Source: Streptomyces aureus (GTDB lineage Bacteria; Actinomycetota; Actinomycetes; Streptomycetales; Streptomycetaceae). From it: a stretch of 64,000 nt of DNA. The position numbers and the translations under genes were made by a program. Below the pieces are notes generated by a model, which saw only the letters and a program-made list of their open reading frames with translations, made no database searches and was not told the DNA's origin. The first letter of the stretch is position 1; every line of letters starts with the position of its first letter. Location of the stretch: positions 310,001-374,000 of the forward strand of contig NZ_JNZD01000001.1 of NCBI RefSeq assembly GCF_000725495.1, given 5' to 3'. Shown here piece by piece: positions 63,192 to 64,000 of this stretch.

Positions 63192-64000
63192 TTAGGGTAC
63201 TTCGTCAACAGTCGTGTGCTGGGCGTGGTTTGCAGCGAGCCGGTCCATCGCCCTTGCCCGCAGCTCGCGTTCGGCCGCCGCCGTCACGAATTCCGCCGCG
63301 TGCTCCACGCCAACCAGCCTTTCCACGGCCCGCATCGTTCCGGCGGCCAACTCCACCGGACGGTCCCGTTCCGGCTCCATCGGCACCGGACCGGCGGCGA
63401 GCTGCCGACTCAGCTGACGGGTCGCGAAGTGACGCATTGCACGGGCCAGTTCGGCGTCCACCGTCTGCTGCGCGAGCGGGCGCAGACGCCGTACCAGCGA
63501 GGCCGCCTCGGCCGCCTCCGCGTCGCTCGGCGGACGTCCCTCCGCGAGGTAGCGGGCGAAGACGTGTTCCGTGGTGAACTCCAGGAAACGGGAGGCGATG
63601 TGCTCCACCTGCCCCCTCAACTCCCTCAGATGGCAGGTGATCGCGGACAGGGGCACCCCGGCCCTGTGCAACTCGACGGCCACGGCCAGCTCTTGGGGGC
63701 TCGGGACCAGGAAACTGTCCTCGTCCCCAGGGACGGGTTCCAGCACCCCCAGCTCCACCGCCTCCGCGACCGCCGTGTCGTCGGGACGGCCGCCGAACCG
63801 CTCCACCAGCTCCGCCCGGGAGATCCGGTCCGCCTCCTCGTCGGTCCACGGCCCGTCCACCTCCGCGACCAGGCCGAGGATCCCGCCCAGACCCCGGCCC
63901 GCGTCCCAGGCCTCCAGAAGCTCCTTGATCGAGGCCAGGGTGTAGCCGCGGTCCAGGAGGTCGGCGATCTGCAGCAGCCGCGCCAGATGGGCGTCCGCGT
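63192..64000 (-). CDS. MerR-like transcriptional regulator, 5' end missing
   Basis: Reading from the window edge, the visible part includes the MerR-type helix DLLDRGYTLASIKELLEAW, then a long C-terminal region (LRELRGQVEHIASRFLEFTT, ARAMRHFATRQLSRQL) of about 220 residues that resembles an effector or dimer domain. The typical DNA-binding N-terminal part lies outside the window. Function and inducer are unknown. The stop is 63192; start cannot be determined. The gene is followed by a DnaA box cluster towards kptA. Confidence 0.75.
   Translation of the reverse strand, partial: ADAHLARLLQIADLLDRGYTLASIKELLEAWDAGRGLGGILGLVAEVDGPWTDEEADRISRAELVERFGGRPDDTAVAEAVELGVLEPVPGDEDSFLVPSPQELAVAVELHRAGVPLSAITCHLRELRGQVEHIASRFLEFTTEHVFARYLAEGRPPSDAEAAEAASLVRRLRPLAQQTVDAELARAMRHFATRQLSRQLAAGPVPMEPERDRPVELAAGTMRAVERLVGVEHAAEFVTAAAERELRARAMDRLAANHAQHTTVDEVP

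Overview
The window looks like a piece of a Streptomyces chromosome close to the replication origin. The evidence is the very high G+C, GTG and TTG starts, genes restricted to this group (ssgR/ssgA, FemX, LppU, DUF6049, DUF5326) and many copies of the Streptomyces parS sequence GTTTCACGTGAAAC. From memory, the gene order follows S. coelicolor from about SCO3893 to SCO3954. I see no phage, insertion sequence, CRISPR array, rRNA or tRNA. Two genes are cut by the window: a MurJ-associated pseudokinase on the left and a MerR-type regulator on the right.

1-9.9 kb: an envelope operon on the minus strand (DUF6049, murJ, pseudokinase) diverges from the CCA tRNA nucleotidyltransferase. LppU-like and MFS genes follow. 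9.9-19.4 kb: ino1 and a padR gene, a class A penicillin-binding protein behind a candidate sigma-E promoter, a GT87 membrane glycosyltransferase, an alanine racemase-like protein and FemX. This is a cell-wall cluster. 19.7-25 kb: the rpsF-ssb-rpsR-rplI operon, a MATE transporter, and dnaB behind a group of DnaA boxes.

25-36.6 kb: accessory metabolism and regulation. It holds a RibD-like reductase, a serine hydrolase, a divergent marR/GNAT and MFS/HbpS-like cluster, a second GNAT, HAD and Nudix hydrolases, a LysR regulator, a possible small RNA, a transsulfuration enzyme coupled to a low-molecular-weight phosphatase, and small membrane proteins. 36.8-38.5 kb: the sporulation pair ssgR and ssgA. 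38.5-42.5 kb: a YibE/F membrane protein, a TPP riboswitch with thiC, and a VOC protein. 42.7-50.6 kb: LysR, a TerD-VWA fusion, a membrane protein, a metallophosphatase, LacI and a HisC-family aminotransferase. 50.8-60.1 kb: a Rex operator with cydA, cydB and fused cydCD, then an orphan GAF-GAF histidine kinase and an M23 peptidase. 60.4-64 kb: a Cof-type HAD phosphatase, an LLM oxidoreductase, KptA and the MerR-type gene.

The most striking non-coding signal is the parS set. There are seven exact 14-mers and three single-mismatch versions. Some sit at the centres of long perfect palindromes between convergent genes, one mismatch copy lies inside the TPP riboswitch, and one exact copy covers the probable cydCD start codon. 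Gene starts were chosen by eye from ribosome-binding sites and family lengths; uncertain ones are flagged.
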